Source of the DNA: Glandiceps talaboti
Taxonomy: Eukaryota > Hemichordata > Enteropneusta > Spengelidae
NCBI RefSeq assembly: GCF_964340395.1
Contig: NC_135551.1
Location: 15,848,503-15,912,502 of the forward strand
DNA: 64,000 nt
Direction of reading: 5' to 3'
Shown: piece by piece, positions 39,710 through 52,300 of the stretch
Position numbering within the stretch: the stretch's first letter is position 1
How the letters are laid out: every line of letters starts with the position of its first letter
Notes under the pieces: model-generated
What the model was told of the DNA's origin: nothing
What the model saw: the letters and a program-made list of their open reading frames with translations, nothing else
Databases searched by the model: none
Made by a program: the position numbers and the translations under genes

Positions 39710-41190
39710 ATCGATGTACGATTTGATTATAGTTTTTGCATGATTACCGGACAAAGAAAATGTGTTGTCTTTAATAATATGATTGTAATCACGATAAATG
39801 GGTCAAAACATGATTAATACGACTACCTACTAGTTGACCATAATTGTATGAATAAATAAGGTGTACATACAAATAAATCAAACCAACCACAGTAATTGAT
39901 TATTTTAGTATTTGATAGATTCAATCGCTTTGTATTATAATATTTGTTTTTGGAAACTTCATAAAACTAATTAGTCTTTGATAATAATATGTTTTGTAAT
40001 TCTCTACTGATATACCATCATTATACTCACGTATTTGGTATTTTCCAACTGAAAAATAGAAACACAGACATAGTGAGATATGTTTATTATTTAAGCAAAC
40101 AGCAAAGTGAGCGATACATACAGAGTATAAACGGAATCATAAAAACTAACAAATATTTTACGCAGTGCTAATTTACTAATTTAGTGACTGAAACAAACCT
40201 GAATCTTTTTCGTAGGTTTTTAAAGCTACAGTGAAAATGTTGTGTTCCATATGAAACACTTTTAGAAAATTTAGATTTTCAAAGAGTAATTGACATATAT
40301 AGATGTCAGCATATTTGTTTAGACTTACCTTCCATAACTCTTCCACCTTAAATTGGCAAATCAATCATACAGATAAACAAACCAACAAGTAGATTGAGAG
40401 AAGCAGCGAGAGACGTACACAGAGAGATATGGGGAAGAGACAGTGAGAGAGACACAGAATTAGTTAGTGGTAGACACAAACTGTAATTACTAACTGATGT
40501 GTTAATTATATGTTAATTATATAAATTTTCTGCTGTACTCTAAGAATGAGGATATGACCCATCTGTTGGTATTTATAGAAAAGTATACAATTGGATGTAT
40601 TTCATGTAATATAAATATTTACATAAGAATTGATTTAAAACTACAAACATATCCATCATATTATTGCATCACTAATGTATCATATAGAGAAAGATAAGAA
40701 GCAACAATTCACACGTGCTATTAGTTTTAAACAAGTAAGACTTAAACTTTTCAAATTGGTTATATCACCCGTTTGTGATGAATATAATTATTGGTTTGCA
40801 AACCCCAAAACTATTTAAAAAGCCATGTATTATAATAATTGTATGATCCGCATTGCTTTAATCACTGATTCCTAAATTGGCCATTATTAGGCAGGGAGAC
40901 CTGGAATCTATTTAGATCCTTAGGTTGAAAGGCATAAGCTTTAAAAATGAGTTGTCTTCTCATCACCTCGGGCAAGAAGTACACATCAGGATAAATTCAC
41001 GTTATCTACCAGTTGATAAGTTAGATCAGCTGGTTAGAGCACTCTGACTAGTGTTTAGGCGACGTGGGTTCAATTCTACACATGTCACTTTTCTTTTCTC
41101 ATTTATAACAAATTATAATTATGTTTACTTTAAAAAATCTGAAAATGGTCAACGTAAAAATATAGTAGAAATGCGTTAGGGAATATGAAG
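39710..41190. other. Upstream of the Roco P-loop exon; possible microexons
   Basis: Contains phase-0 microexon candidates on the minus strand: 40031-40048 (LENTKY; strong polypyrimidine acceptor, donor GTGAGT) and about 40335-40352 (VEELWK; donor GTAAGT). A tRNA-like sequence lies at 41020-41090. Otherwise AT-rich with no recognised gene. Confidence 0.3.
41020..41090 (+). pseudogene. Degenerate tRNA-like sequence
   Basis: Box A-like TAGATCAGCTGG and box B-like GGTTCAATTCT lie 34 bp apart, as in a tRNA. The acceptor stem does not pair and only two of five T-stem pairs form, so it is a dead tRNA or SINE head and not a functional gene. Confidence 0.35.
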
Positions 41191-41194
41191 ACGA

Positions 41195-42143
41195 TATTTT
41201 AATTTTATTCTTTTCGGAAAGATAAACAAAAACGTAGTAAGCGTGAGAAAAGTCAAATAAGATATTAAAACGTATTGGAACTCTTCATGTGAAAGTATTA
41301 AAATTACTATGTACACGTCCTCTGTATTTCTCGTTTCACTAATGTACCATATAAGCATGACACGGAATTTACAACCTGATAACGGTGTAAAACCAGAACG
41401 GCGTAATTAAAATATGATCATTTCATTTTCTACAAAACTCAAATCTCAGTTTTTATAAAATGTAAATATCAACTCTTAGTATACAAAGTAAAATATAATA
41501 ATTTTGATATAGATCGTAAAAGGGATATTTTTGGCATAAAATAGTATATTCGAATAATCTAGTAGAATGATATTAAGTAATATGTGAACCCGTCATCGTA
41601 TTTAGTATATCATTTTCTACAAAACCCAAATCTCAAATTTTCAATATCAATATCATCTCTTAGTATACAATGTAACATATGATAATGTTTATATAGATCG
41701 TAAAATGGATATTTTTTGGATATAGTTTATGAAATAATCTAGTAGAATGATATTAAGTCATCGTATTTAGTGTATCATCATTAATTTGATACATTAACAT
41801 GGACAAGAATTGAAATCCCCACATGATATTATATTATTGTGATAAATAGATTCACTTGACTGAAATGTCTTCATCATTCGCGAAACGTTAATCTCAACTT
41901 TAATATATTTGATGACTATAAGCTGTACTGAAAACAAATATACACTTTATTTACTTACTATAAGACAAGAAATACTGAAACATAACTGTAAATCATATGT
42001 AGTGTACTGTACACTGTGACAATTTTAAGTCTAAGAATATGACATATTGATAATGCATAAATAGTAAACACCATGATAATTGTATGCAAACTTACCCCCT
42101 TGATATAGGGAATAAGTGGTATACCATCCGTCACAAGGGGGGG

Positions 42144-42224
<81 letters not shown>

Positions 42225-43275
42225 ATTAGTTAAACAGGTGGTAAAATGATCGTTATAAACGGTAAATAAACAACAACGTAAACACGATAATTACACATTA
42301 TTATAAAATGCTAATTGACTAATTAACTTACGGGTTTAACTGTATTTGACTTGTATTCTTTTCGGATAGATAAACAAAAACGTAGTAAGCGACTGTAAAT
42401 ATGACTGATTTATTAGTATGTGTAGAAAAGTATATTGCCATATATTGGTATACTTAGAACATTACATTGTATGTAATAGAATACATTATACACAACATGT
42501 AATAGAGGAAGTTTCAAATAAGAAATTTTATTGAAACTCTTCATGTGAAATGATTAAAAGTATGTATAGAAATATAATGCCACTTATTGGTATAGATTGA
42601 GCATTATAATTGGAATGGAATGAAAAAGGGCCCTCTCGATCAGCAAAATATTATTGGAACTCTTCATGTGAAACTATTCAAATTACTATGTACGCATTCT
42701 CTGTATTTATCGTATCACTAATGTACTATATAGGCATAAATTAGAATTTAGAACCTGAGAACGATGTAAAACCAGAACTGTGTTATTAAAGTATGTTCAT
42801 TTAATTTGCTACAAAACCCAAATCTCAAATTTTATAAAATATCAACATCAACTCTTAGTATACAAAATAAAATATAAAAAAACATGATATACAACGTAAA
42901 GGGATATTGTTGGAATAAAATGGTATATGAAATAATCTAGTAGCATGATATTAAGTAATATGTCAACCCGTAATCGTATTTAGTATATCATCAATAATCT
43001 GATACATTAAGAGAGAATTGAAAACAAGAATTGAAATTCCCAAATATTTTTCTGATAAAAAATTAACTTGATTGAAATGTCTTCACCATCTGCGAAAAGT
43101 TAATCTCAACATCTTTTTTTTTCTTTTAAAACATAATAAATTAGGGACTTTAATATATTAATTTTGGTGACTATATGCTCTACTGAAAACAAATGTACAC
43201 TTTATTTACTTACAAAGACAAGAAATATTAAAAAAATATATCAATCATATGTAATGTACTGTACACTATGACAAT
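41195..43275. repeat. Segmental tandem duplication, unit about 1.15-1.25 kb
   Basis: Copy 1 (about 41195-42045) and copy 2 (about 42340-43275) share long blocks in order: AACAAAAACGTAGTAAGCG, GGAACTCTTCATGTGAAA, AATCTAGTAG-ATGATATTAA and CACTTTATTTACTTAC. Copy 1 contains a further internal duplication of about 190 bp (41430-41610 and 41617-41780). Confidence 0.8.
42141..42221. repeat. (AG)n microsatellite between the duplicated segments
   Basis: GGGGAGAGG followed by about 35 AG units. Confidence 0.95.
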
Positions 43276-43278
43276 TAC

Positions 43279-43401
43279 GATTGCCGACCTCCATGTCACT
43301 GTCTTCTGATGTAGGCAATACGAAATCACCAGTCGAGGAAAGTGTCACTTGTCTGTTTCTTGCTGTAGCAGATTTTTGAGGCCCTGGGCTTAGTTCAATT
43401 T
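43279..43401 (-). CDS. Candidate upstream exon, unassigned
   Basis: A 123-nt open stretch between CATACTTGATGTAG and GTAATTG, phase 1 in and out. It encodes a polar, Ser/Thr-rich linker: IELSPGPQKSATARNRQVTL, then PTSEDSDMEV. Its lower edge coincides with the start of the segmental repeat. It may be an upstream exon of the Roco gene (same strand, 3.6 kb away), but I could not link it in phase to the P-loop exon. Confidence 0.25.
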
Positions 43402-44018
43402 CTACATCAAGTATGAGAAGACTCGACCACTAATCGAAGAGACACTTTAAGGAAATGCAGCAGGTGGATGGACGCTATTGTCTTTATGTCGATACGCCGA
43501 TGTCTTCCATGGTAGCCAGAGGGAGTAGTAAACGTCCAAATACTTGCTCTCCACACTCCTATTTCAACACCCATTTCGCTTTCACCATTTTCTCCATACA
43601 ATATACAGCAAGTTGAAACCAAGAAATGTTTGTTTTGTTGTAACGTAAACAACGGCGAACGTTCGATGTATTCTAGACAGAGTGAGCATTCAGACAACTT
43701 CTAACTTTATACGATAAACAGCGCCTCCAGCTGCTCTTTATCTTCATAAAAGACAACGATCGAAATCTCTCATATCCCCTAATTACACAATTTCCCCGTG
43801 TGCTGTGCTGTGCTGTGTGTGAGTGGTGTGGTTAAAAGGTCTACCCATCGTTATCACCCACATAGAACATAACCCAAACATCTAACATTCAAAATAAATA
43901 AATACAGAACTCAGATAAAGAGAAAGATTGTAACATTGGTGAGCAACGGTAAGGTTCAGATCGGATAAGGGGCGTACGACCGCAACAAAACGAAAACGAA
44001 AACGAATCTCATGAAAAA

Positions 44019-44260
44019 ATGTCAGACACAGTCATATCATTTAAGCCGAAAACAGAATCAAACAAGTGACTACGGATAGTAAATCAGATCATCGAGAAGC
44101 GACGACCGAGAGCGGGCACCGCTCCGCCGATCTTTTCGAGAAAACCAGTTCAATTCAACGTCCCTTAAAAACCTTGAGGTGGCGTAAACCAGATATTCCG
44201 GCGAATTCAAAACATTATCTGTACATACCAAAAAAGTGTTATTATAAATTGAAACATTGA
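44019..44260 (+). pseudogene. Possible coding region in two frames, unrecognised
   Basis: ATG 44019 opens MSDTVISFKPKTESNK and then stops. From 44069 a different frame continues TTDSKSDHREATTESGHRSA to a TGA at 44260. Composition is similar across the break (charged, disordered-like), and the local sequence has more CpG than its surroundings. It could be a frameshifted small gene, a sequencing slip or chance. Confidence 0.2.
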
Positions 44261-44370
44261 ATACGTATACATGTTTGCGAATACCAAACGTGCGTTCGAG
44301 TCTACGCCCGGTGCTAGCGAAATATCACGTTGCAGAGTTACCATTGTCACGATTGAAAGCTACATTGTGT

Positions 44371-44372
44371 TA

Positions 44373-44421
<49 letters not shown>
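44371..44421. repeat. (TTGA)n microsatellite
   Basis: About 12 uninterrupted ATTG units. Confidence 0.97.
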
Positions 44422-47400
44422 CAGTCTTTCTGGGACTTATTACATTATCTTATCAAGTCAGATCAAGCTATGTTGGTGAAGTTGCCTACGTCGGGTGAGA
44501 ATATCAGATAAGGGAATATTGTAACAAATGAATGCATCATCCAATCACGGACCAAATTACAACCACTTGATCCATCTCATCCATGTGGCATGTATCAACA
44601 ATTTGTACCAATCGAAACTGTCAAATTGAAACGCGCCGTGATGGAGTGGGATTTCTTAAATAATATTTCGAGCAATGGGAGGAATTATGACATTGTTTGT
44701 ACAAATTAAATATTTTCAATGATATTTTACCACATGCATGTGATACTGCATATTTTGTGGCATTATTAAACGTGCATGTCACAAAATTGCAATTTGGCTA
44801 CCACTTTCCCTAGTTGACGAATTGAAAAGAAGTATAGCGTGTACAATGTCGTGTCATTTTGCTTCAAATTGCAACATTGTATATTGAGGCGGACTATCAA
44901 AGGAAATAAAGGTGTCCCAGGGCTGCATATTTATAAACTATCATGCGTGACTTTTTCGTCGACTTTTTTGCTATAAAACGTATATATTTACTGTACTGAT
45001 AGAGACAGTCGTGTCAGTTGCACCGACAATAATATTCCATAACTACGAATCAGAGACACGTTGTGTGACTATCTCACAGGAGAAAGAAACTACGACTACG
45101 TGTGTGTCCAAGATGACGCAAAAAGTACTAGTCCATGACAGACCCTGATTGTTAGCCAATTGGTACCAAAATAAGGTACCAAATTTCAATGAAACATTAC
45201 TTTCTTAAACCATTTTTCTGTAGATTTCAAAAATGATTGGTGGACATCCTTATTTGGTAGCTTTATGTAGTAATCTTCACCCAAAGTTACATAAGACCAT
45301 AATAAGAAAATCAATAATCAGCTGGTGTTTTATGGATGACAATTCACATTTGAAACAGTTTATGTAATGTAACATTCATAAAACATTGAAATGATTGAAT
45401 TAAATTGAATTATATGACTGAGATAACATTGTTTGGCGTCTTTAAATCTTTTAATTTGCATATTAATTACCTCATTTACATACGTTTCTCCATTTAACAA
45501 TTTCCATTTAACACATGGTAATTGGAATAAACATAAATGTAGGCATTTATTCATTACACAATGCTTGAAAACAATATATTTAGAAATAAATGATATCTTA
45601 ATTATCTCCTTATAAATGATTGTGCCAGCTATTAAATTTTATAAAGGTTTATTAAGAGAAATGTTTGAGGATGACATGACCAGTTTTGACACAAAAACTA
45701 GCTAGTTTCTTACTTGTCTGTGCTGTAGTTTACTTCGTAAAACACTTTCGACCCTACTTGTATGGCAAACACTTCGCACTGTGAACGGACCACAGTTCAT
45801 TGAGATGGTTGCTAAATTTCAAAGAACCCTATTGTCAACGTGACTTGCCCGATAGATGGAAGTGTCGGGTGAATATGATTTCACTATAATACATCGCCCC
45901 GGTAAGAGACATGGGAAGGCAGATGGTTTGCCTGGGGCCCCTGTAAACATTGTGATCGTAACCATGGACACCCAGACGGTAACTCTTCGCTTACATCCGA
46001 TGGACTACAATGTAGCTATGTATATATGCTGTTGATGCAGCGACTCAAACAAAAGAAAACTCCGACTCCTAATCAAATCTTCGATGTCGAATAAACATGA
46101 GACACATGATCCCCTCAAAGCGAAAGAGGTGGGGGAGGGGGCATGGAAACATTGGGGGAAGGGCATGAACATTTTGATGGTCAGGTTTCGTTTTTGTTGT
46201 TGTTTTTTGGCTCGGCGCCTGTGGAGCTGTCTTGAATTTTTTTGTTCAAGTTTTTGAAGGCGGGCGTCCTCTAGAGGTTTAATGTTCATGTTTCGTTCAG
46301 AAAAAAAAAACATATGGCAATACATGAATCCCTGGTAATATCATTTTTGTATGAATATAATTTTGTTCAAGGAATTTTGCTATCTTAACAATATGGTGCT
46401 TACATTGTCAAATAATAGGAATTTTTGTGGTTTATTTCAAGATTAACAATCTAAAATGAAAATGTTTTTGGTATATTTAAAAAGAAAAGAAAAGAATGCA
46501 TGCATACGTGTATGTATGTATGTATGTATGTATGTATGTATGTATGTATGCATGCATACATGCTGGGTTTGTACAAGTGTGTACCTATGGATTCATGTGC
46601 ATCAATGGATGAATGAATGCTTGCATGTTTCATACACACCAATGACTAAATCTGCAATGATGTGTACACAAACTGTTGATGAATTACAAATGTATACAAA
46701 ACATACTTGATTTTTTTAATAACATGGTTGTACTATATGTAATGACAATTTGTAGGGTTCATTTACTGAATTACTAACAGATTGACACAGTGACAACTTT
46801 GTGGTATTAGTGAAGGATTTATTTTCATAGCATTGTATCAATGTGCAAAATTTACCAATATTTCCAGGGGACATATGACATTACAATGACAGCAGGGAAT
46901 ACTGACACACTGTATCGTCAAGAATAATGGACTATTTACATAAATGTCTGTATTCTCAACACCATGACAGTGAAGATTGTTCTGTAATGACACCATATAC
47001 ATTTCTCTGAAGAATGAGATTCAAAGTGTATGACTACATTATATCAATTAAATACTGTATACTATGTATTCCTTCAAACCTGTTGCCTTATTTCAAACGA
47101 AGTTCAAACCATACATAGTCATTTATAAAATGTTTTCAAATAATGAATATGCTCATCACAAATCAATATGGTATACTTTTCCTGAGTTAGTAAATGTATT
47201 AATATTGAAATTTACAATACAAAGTGAATGACTGCTAATTTCAAGTTACTTACTGTGTTTGAGTCATTGTTATTCCTTCATATATTACACTGTACTGATT
47301 GATTTATCATGAGATATTAGGCAACAAAAAATTGTGTTTTACCAAAAATCATGGCCTCAGCGAATAGGGTAGGTAGGTCAGGAATTTATTTATTTTGTTT

Positions 47401-48600
47401 TATCTTTTAATTTTAATCTGGAATGCACCAACTGATTTCAACCAAACCTGGTATAAAGGTAATATACTATGTGATACATATGTATGTCACTCTGCTTTAC
47501 AACCGAATCAAATATGGCCAAATGGTGACCATATTTGTTGTTATATTTCACAATATGCATGATACCTTTGGAGTATAATATGTAGTGATTCCATTTAAAT
47601 ACCTACACCCAAATTATCAAATATGAGCTTCTTTTAATACCTGAACTTTGACCTTGAAATTCTTCTTCAAGATCAAATAGCCAAATTTGGGTTATCTTCA
47701 TAGCTTTTTGAATCAAACATTTCAAGTGAGGATATTTTAAATCATGTAATGGTTTTTACTATTTGTACAGGCATGTCACTTATTTTCGCAAACTTGACCT
47801 GAATGGCAAAATGTCTGCCATGTCTGTGATAAACAACCACATTTTGCCTGTTATCTCCAAAAGTGTGATACATATGAACATCATCCAAGTGTCTGCCCTC
47901 ACATTATCAATGAGCTTTCTAAAGAGACATAGACCTTTGACGTCGACACACATTTTCAAGGTGAAATAACCAAAATATTTCTTTCTATGTTAACTCAAGA
48001 AGTTGAATCCACTTAAATGGCTACACCCAAGAGGTCAGCTTTATATCTTTACCTTTTACTTTAACATTCAAATTTGGACAACAACTTTGCCATAAAACAC
48101 ACTATTAAGAACTGTCTTTGTTTCAGAAGGCTTGTTATATTTTGCCTTACTAGTTTCAGAAATGTTCAAATACAAGTTAATGATTCTTTTGTTTCTAGTG
48201 TTCCTAGGTTTGCCTTGGAAATTCTCGTACAATAGTGAGGTTAAACCTTCTATTCTATCTCTCCTAATATAAAGGCTAAATATAAAGGCTTATTGTAAAT
48301 GGCAATATCTTAGTTCTGTTCAGCTATCTTACTTGTCATACTAAGTGTTACTACCTTATTTTGTTCCCTACAAAGAACTTTTAATGTACTAACTTTTTTG
48401 GACAAATTTCTGATAACTACACATAGATTTTAGTGTGGATGAGTGATTTAACACATCAGTCATTGTAACCTCTGCTATGACTAATAGCCTCTGTAATCAA
48501 TGCAATAACATTTTCAAGAGCCTTGTGAACTTTGTAATAAGATTTGAGGGAATGACTATACAGATTAGGTTGTGAATAAAATAGTGCAAATGGCGTTTTA
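44422..48600. other. Intergenic; repeat-derived, no gene recognised
   Basis: Contains a (TATG)n microsatellite (46508-46553) and, at about 47370-48200, low-complexity repeat text (CAACTGATTTCAACCAAACC-type) that reads like an old dispersed element. Small frames have no recognisable domains. Confidence 0.5.
46508..46553. repeat. (TATG)n microsatellite
   Basis: About ten clean TATG units flanked by GCATGCATAC-type palindromic text. Confidence 0.95.
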
Positions 48601-48639
48601 GCATAAATCTACAGTTGTTAAAATTCTTTATCCATACTA

Positions 48640-49250
48640 GTTATACATGTTCATATGTTGAATGATTATCTGGATGCCTATCCAGCCCTGTTGTTATCTT
48701 TGCAATATATGCGAGATCATTTGGCTGTTGCTTTGGGCATGGCCATGTTGCTAGACATATTTGCATACTTGTGAATGTTCATTCATGTGCCTATAAATAC
48801 CTGATGTTATCTTCGTGATATACATCATCATATGGTTGTTGCTATGGGCGTGGTCTTGTTGCTAGGTAAATCTGCATACATTTTTGAATGTTTATTTGTC
48901 TATTAATCCTGTTATATTTGCAATATATGTGATCATTTGGCTGTTGCTATGGACGTGGACTTGTTGCTATGCACATTTGCTTACACTTTTTTTGAATGTT
49001 TATTCAGTTGTCTATTCCTGTTGCTACATGTAGCTTTCGAACATTTATGATCATTTGGCTGTTGCTATGGCTGGGCGTGGTCTTGTTGCTAGGCACATTT
49101 TCATACACTTTTGGAATGTTTATTTAGTTGTCAGTTGTCTGATATCTTTGCAATATACATGATCATTTGGCTGTTGCTATGGGTGTGGTCTTATGCTAGG
49201 TACATTTACATACATGTTTGGAATGCTTATTTAGTTGTCTATTAATTCCA
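48640..49250. repeat. Array 1: five units of a ~112-bp tandem repeat
   Basis: Anchor sequence TTTGGCTGTTGCTATGGGCG, or a close variant, occurs near 48721, 48832, 48937, 49055 and 49167, giving spacings of 105-118 bp. Each unit also carries CTTGTTGCTAGGCA-, ATTTGCATAC- and TGTTATCTTTGCAATATA-type text. It is preceded at about 48588 by the AATGGCGTT-TAGC leader also seen at 50899 and 59797. Confidence 0.9.
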
Positions 49251-49375
49251 GGTTTTGGTTGATCTGACTTGAAGAAGTCTGGCATATACTGCCTTTGTTG
49301 TTCCTGTAATTCTTGCTGGAGTTGACGATCAGCTGACATCATTTGTCTCATTTCATCAACGGACTGAACGGGAGT
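49251..49375 (-). pseudogene. Gln-rich coding-like fragment
   Basis: A minus-strand open stretch reads TPVQSVDEMRQMMSADRQLQ, then QELQEQQRQYMPDFFKSD, a coiled-coil-like Gln/Met-rich peptide. An acceptor-like CCCATAACAG precedes it but no donor follows. It is squeezed between array 1 and a dispersed repeat, so an exon fragment carried by a transposon is most likely. Confidence 0.3.
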
Positions 49376-49379
49376 ATTA

Positions 49380-52300
49380 CTGTTATGGGAGCGATCAGTT
49401 TTTTATGGCCCGGGGTGGGTGGGTGGTCATCATTTTTACAAAGTGAATAGGGGGGTCACCTTATTTTCAACAACTGAATGAAATCATGAACCACCCTGCT
49501 GTACTTAAATTTCCATACAACAAATGTATGTGCATACAATAAACCATAAACAATGGCTATAAATATACGTTCAAATATAACAAACTCTTCAGCGCAGGCA
49601 AGCTTAGGGTACCATTTTGGTGGACAAAGTTAACAAAAAATAAATTTCCCAGTTGGTATTATTTTCCACCCTAGTAGGAAAGTAGGACACCTAATGTATA
49701 TATGAAAAGATAACCTTTGGCAAAATATTTCAGATTTGGCCATGCTACGATATAGTATGCAAATTGCCTACATAGGATGTGATATAATCAGAAATGGATA
49801 AAAAACCTTACTGTTGGAGGCAAATTCAATTTGTTTTCATTATTAATCAAGTATCCTACTTAAATAAGAATGGTACAATAACTTTAAATAGTAGTCAATA
49901 GATGTTTCTTGATTAATATCCTGTTCTGGTTGGTGACAGACATTGCTACATTTACTGCATAACAAACTACTGGAAATGTGTTGAACACTTTCTGATATAA
50001 CCAGATCACTGTATAGAAACATGTCTGTTTTTTTAAATATGTGATAACACACATAATACTAATTTTGAGGTACATAAAAAGCTAACTGTTTGAAAATGAT
50101 TCTGCAAGTAAAACATCTCGTTAATTTTGGAACAATGCCTACATAGGATGTGAAAAAATTGAACACCTCTCAAAAGGGAGAAAACTTTAATTTCTTTCAA
50201 AGTTTTATTTTTCCATCTCAGGAAATCTAATTGCCTGGAGGTAGTTGACACAAAAAGGAGTCCAGAAGGAAGGAACTCACAGGAATTAAGTGATTACCAT
50301 GTGCATTATTTCTGAGAAAAGTTACTTGTCAATGAGGAATATTAACCTTGGAAACAACATTAACCATGTATTCAATGCATTCAGATGATATATTAAAACT
50401 TCAAAACAGGGGTCACAATCTGAAAAAGCAAAATGATTTTAAAACAATTTTACCAGTAATTCTATGGAAAAAATATCTGAATACAGTCTAAAATTAAATG
50501 GATGGTATATTATTTGTTGTATTTTATCAGTTTTGCATATTTTGTAGGATCTTTTGTGAAAATGTTGAGAAAGTAAGTGTTTCTGGTGTATAGAGATACA
50601 AGTCTTCTGAAAATTGCAAAGGTGCATGAACCCTGCTAGTTGAATACACTGCATTAATTTTGACAAGATTTTTGCTACATTGGCCTTGACCAAGTTTCAC
50701 TCAGAAAAGGGCTTCTACAAAACTGTTAGGTAATTACTGATGAATATATAATAAGTTTCTTCTATTAGCCTTAATGCAAATATATTGAAAAACATAAAAC
50801 ATAAAACAGGGTTTTGAAAAATGATCTGAATTGGGTACTTATACAAGTCATAATCCCCCCAAAAAAGTTCTAATTCATGTTAAACATAAAAAATACCGCC
50901 AATGGCGTTGTAGCACAACTGTAGTTTTTAAAAATGTTTATCCATATGCTAGTCTATGCTAACAATAGGTGTTTATTTGCTGAATAACTATCCAGTTGCC
51001 TATCCAACCATGTTGCTATCTTTACAATAAATGCCATCATTTGGCTGTTGCTATGGGCGTGGTCATGTTGTTAGATATATTTGCATACATTTGTGTATGT
51101 TTTTGTTCACTTGTGTATGAATTCCTGATATGGTCTTTGCAATATGCGTGATCATTTGGCTGTTGCTATGGGCGTGGTCTTGTTGCTAGGAAAATTGACA
51201 TACATTTTTTAAATGTTTATTCAATTGTCTATTAAACCCTGTTGTTATCTTTGTGAAATACACCACCGTTTGGCTGTTGCTATGGGCGTGGTCATGGTTA
51301 CTAGGGTATTTGCATACATTTTTTGAATGTTTATTCATCTGTCTTTCTATTCCTGTTGTTATCTTTGCAATATACGTGATTATTTGGCTGTTATGGGCGT
51401 GGTCTTGTTGCTATGCAAATTTACATACATTTTTTGGATGTTTATTCAATTATCTATTAAACCCTGTTGTTATCTTTGTGAAATACACCACCGTTTGGCT
51501 GTTGCTATGGGCGTGGTCATGGTTGCTAGGGTATTTGCATACATTTTTGAATGTTTACTCACTTGCTTACCAGATGATGTTGTTATTTGACCAAAATATA
51601 CTGCCATTTGGTTGTTGCTAAAGGGCGTGGTCATGGTCGCTAGGGCCAATTTTGTCAAAATGTTTTTAAGAAAATCTGCAGAATAACAGTTTCAGAAACA
51701 TCTCGCCAAGTTTCAGACTCATTGACCAAGTACTTTTTGAGATATAAGTTTTTGACCAAAAATGAACATTTTTACACCTAATTTGCATATCACTCATGGA
51801 ATCATGGTATGCTTAATATTTCTTCGTCCATACATCCCTAGATACATTCCCATTAAATTTCAGCCCAATCTGCTCAGTAGTTTTAGAATTACAGATTTTT
51901 AACCAAAAAGACACATTTTTAGCCCTAATTTGCATATCACTGATGGAATCATCCCGTCATGAACAAATCATACTTTACACCCCCTTAAGAATGTTCCCAC
52001 CAAACCAGCCCAATCTGCCCAGTAGTTTCTGAGTTTAAGTTTTTTGACCAAAAATCACATTTTTTGACCCAAATCACACACCTGTGATGCGATCATTTTG
52101 ATTTGAACAATTTCCCAACTAGACACCCAAAGTAATGGACCCACCAAATATCGTGGCAATCGGTTCAGTGGTTTTTGACTTTAAGTTGTTTACACACACA
52201 CACACAGACAGACAGACAGACGCCGGGCGATCCCTATAGCACTACTGAACAAGTTCAGTTGTGCTAAAAACTGTTAATTTTAGTGCACAAGAATTCAATT

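Noticed and set aside
48640-52190. CRISPR array
   Set aside because: Units of ~113 and ~145 bp without unique spacers in a eukaryotic intron-bearing genome; these are tandem repeats.
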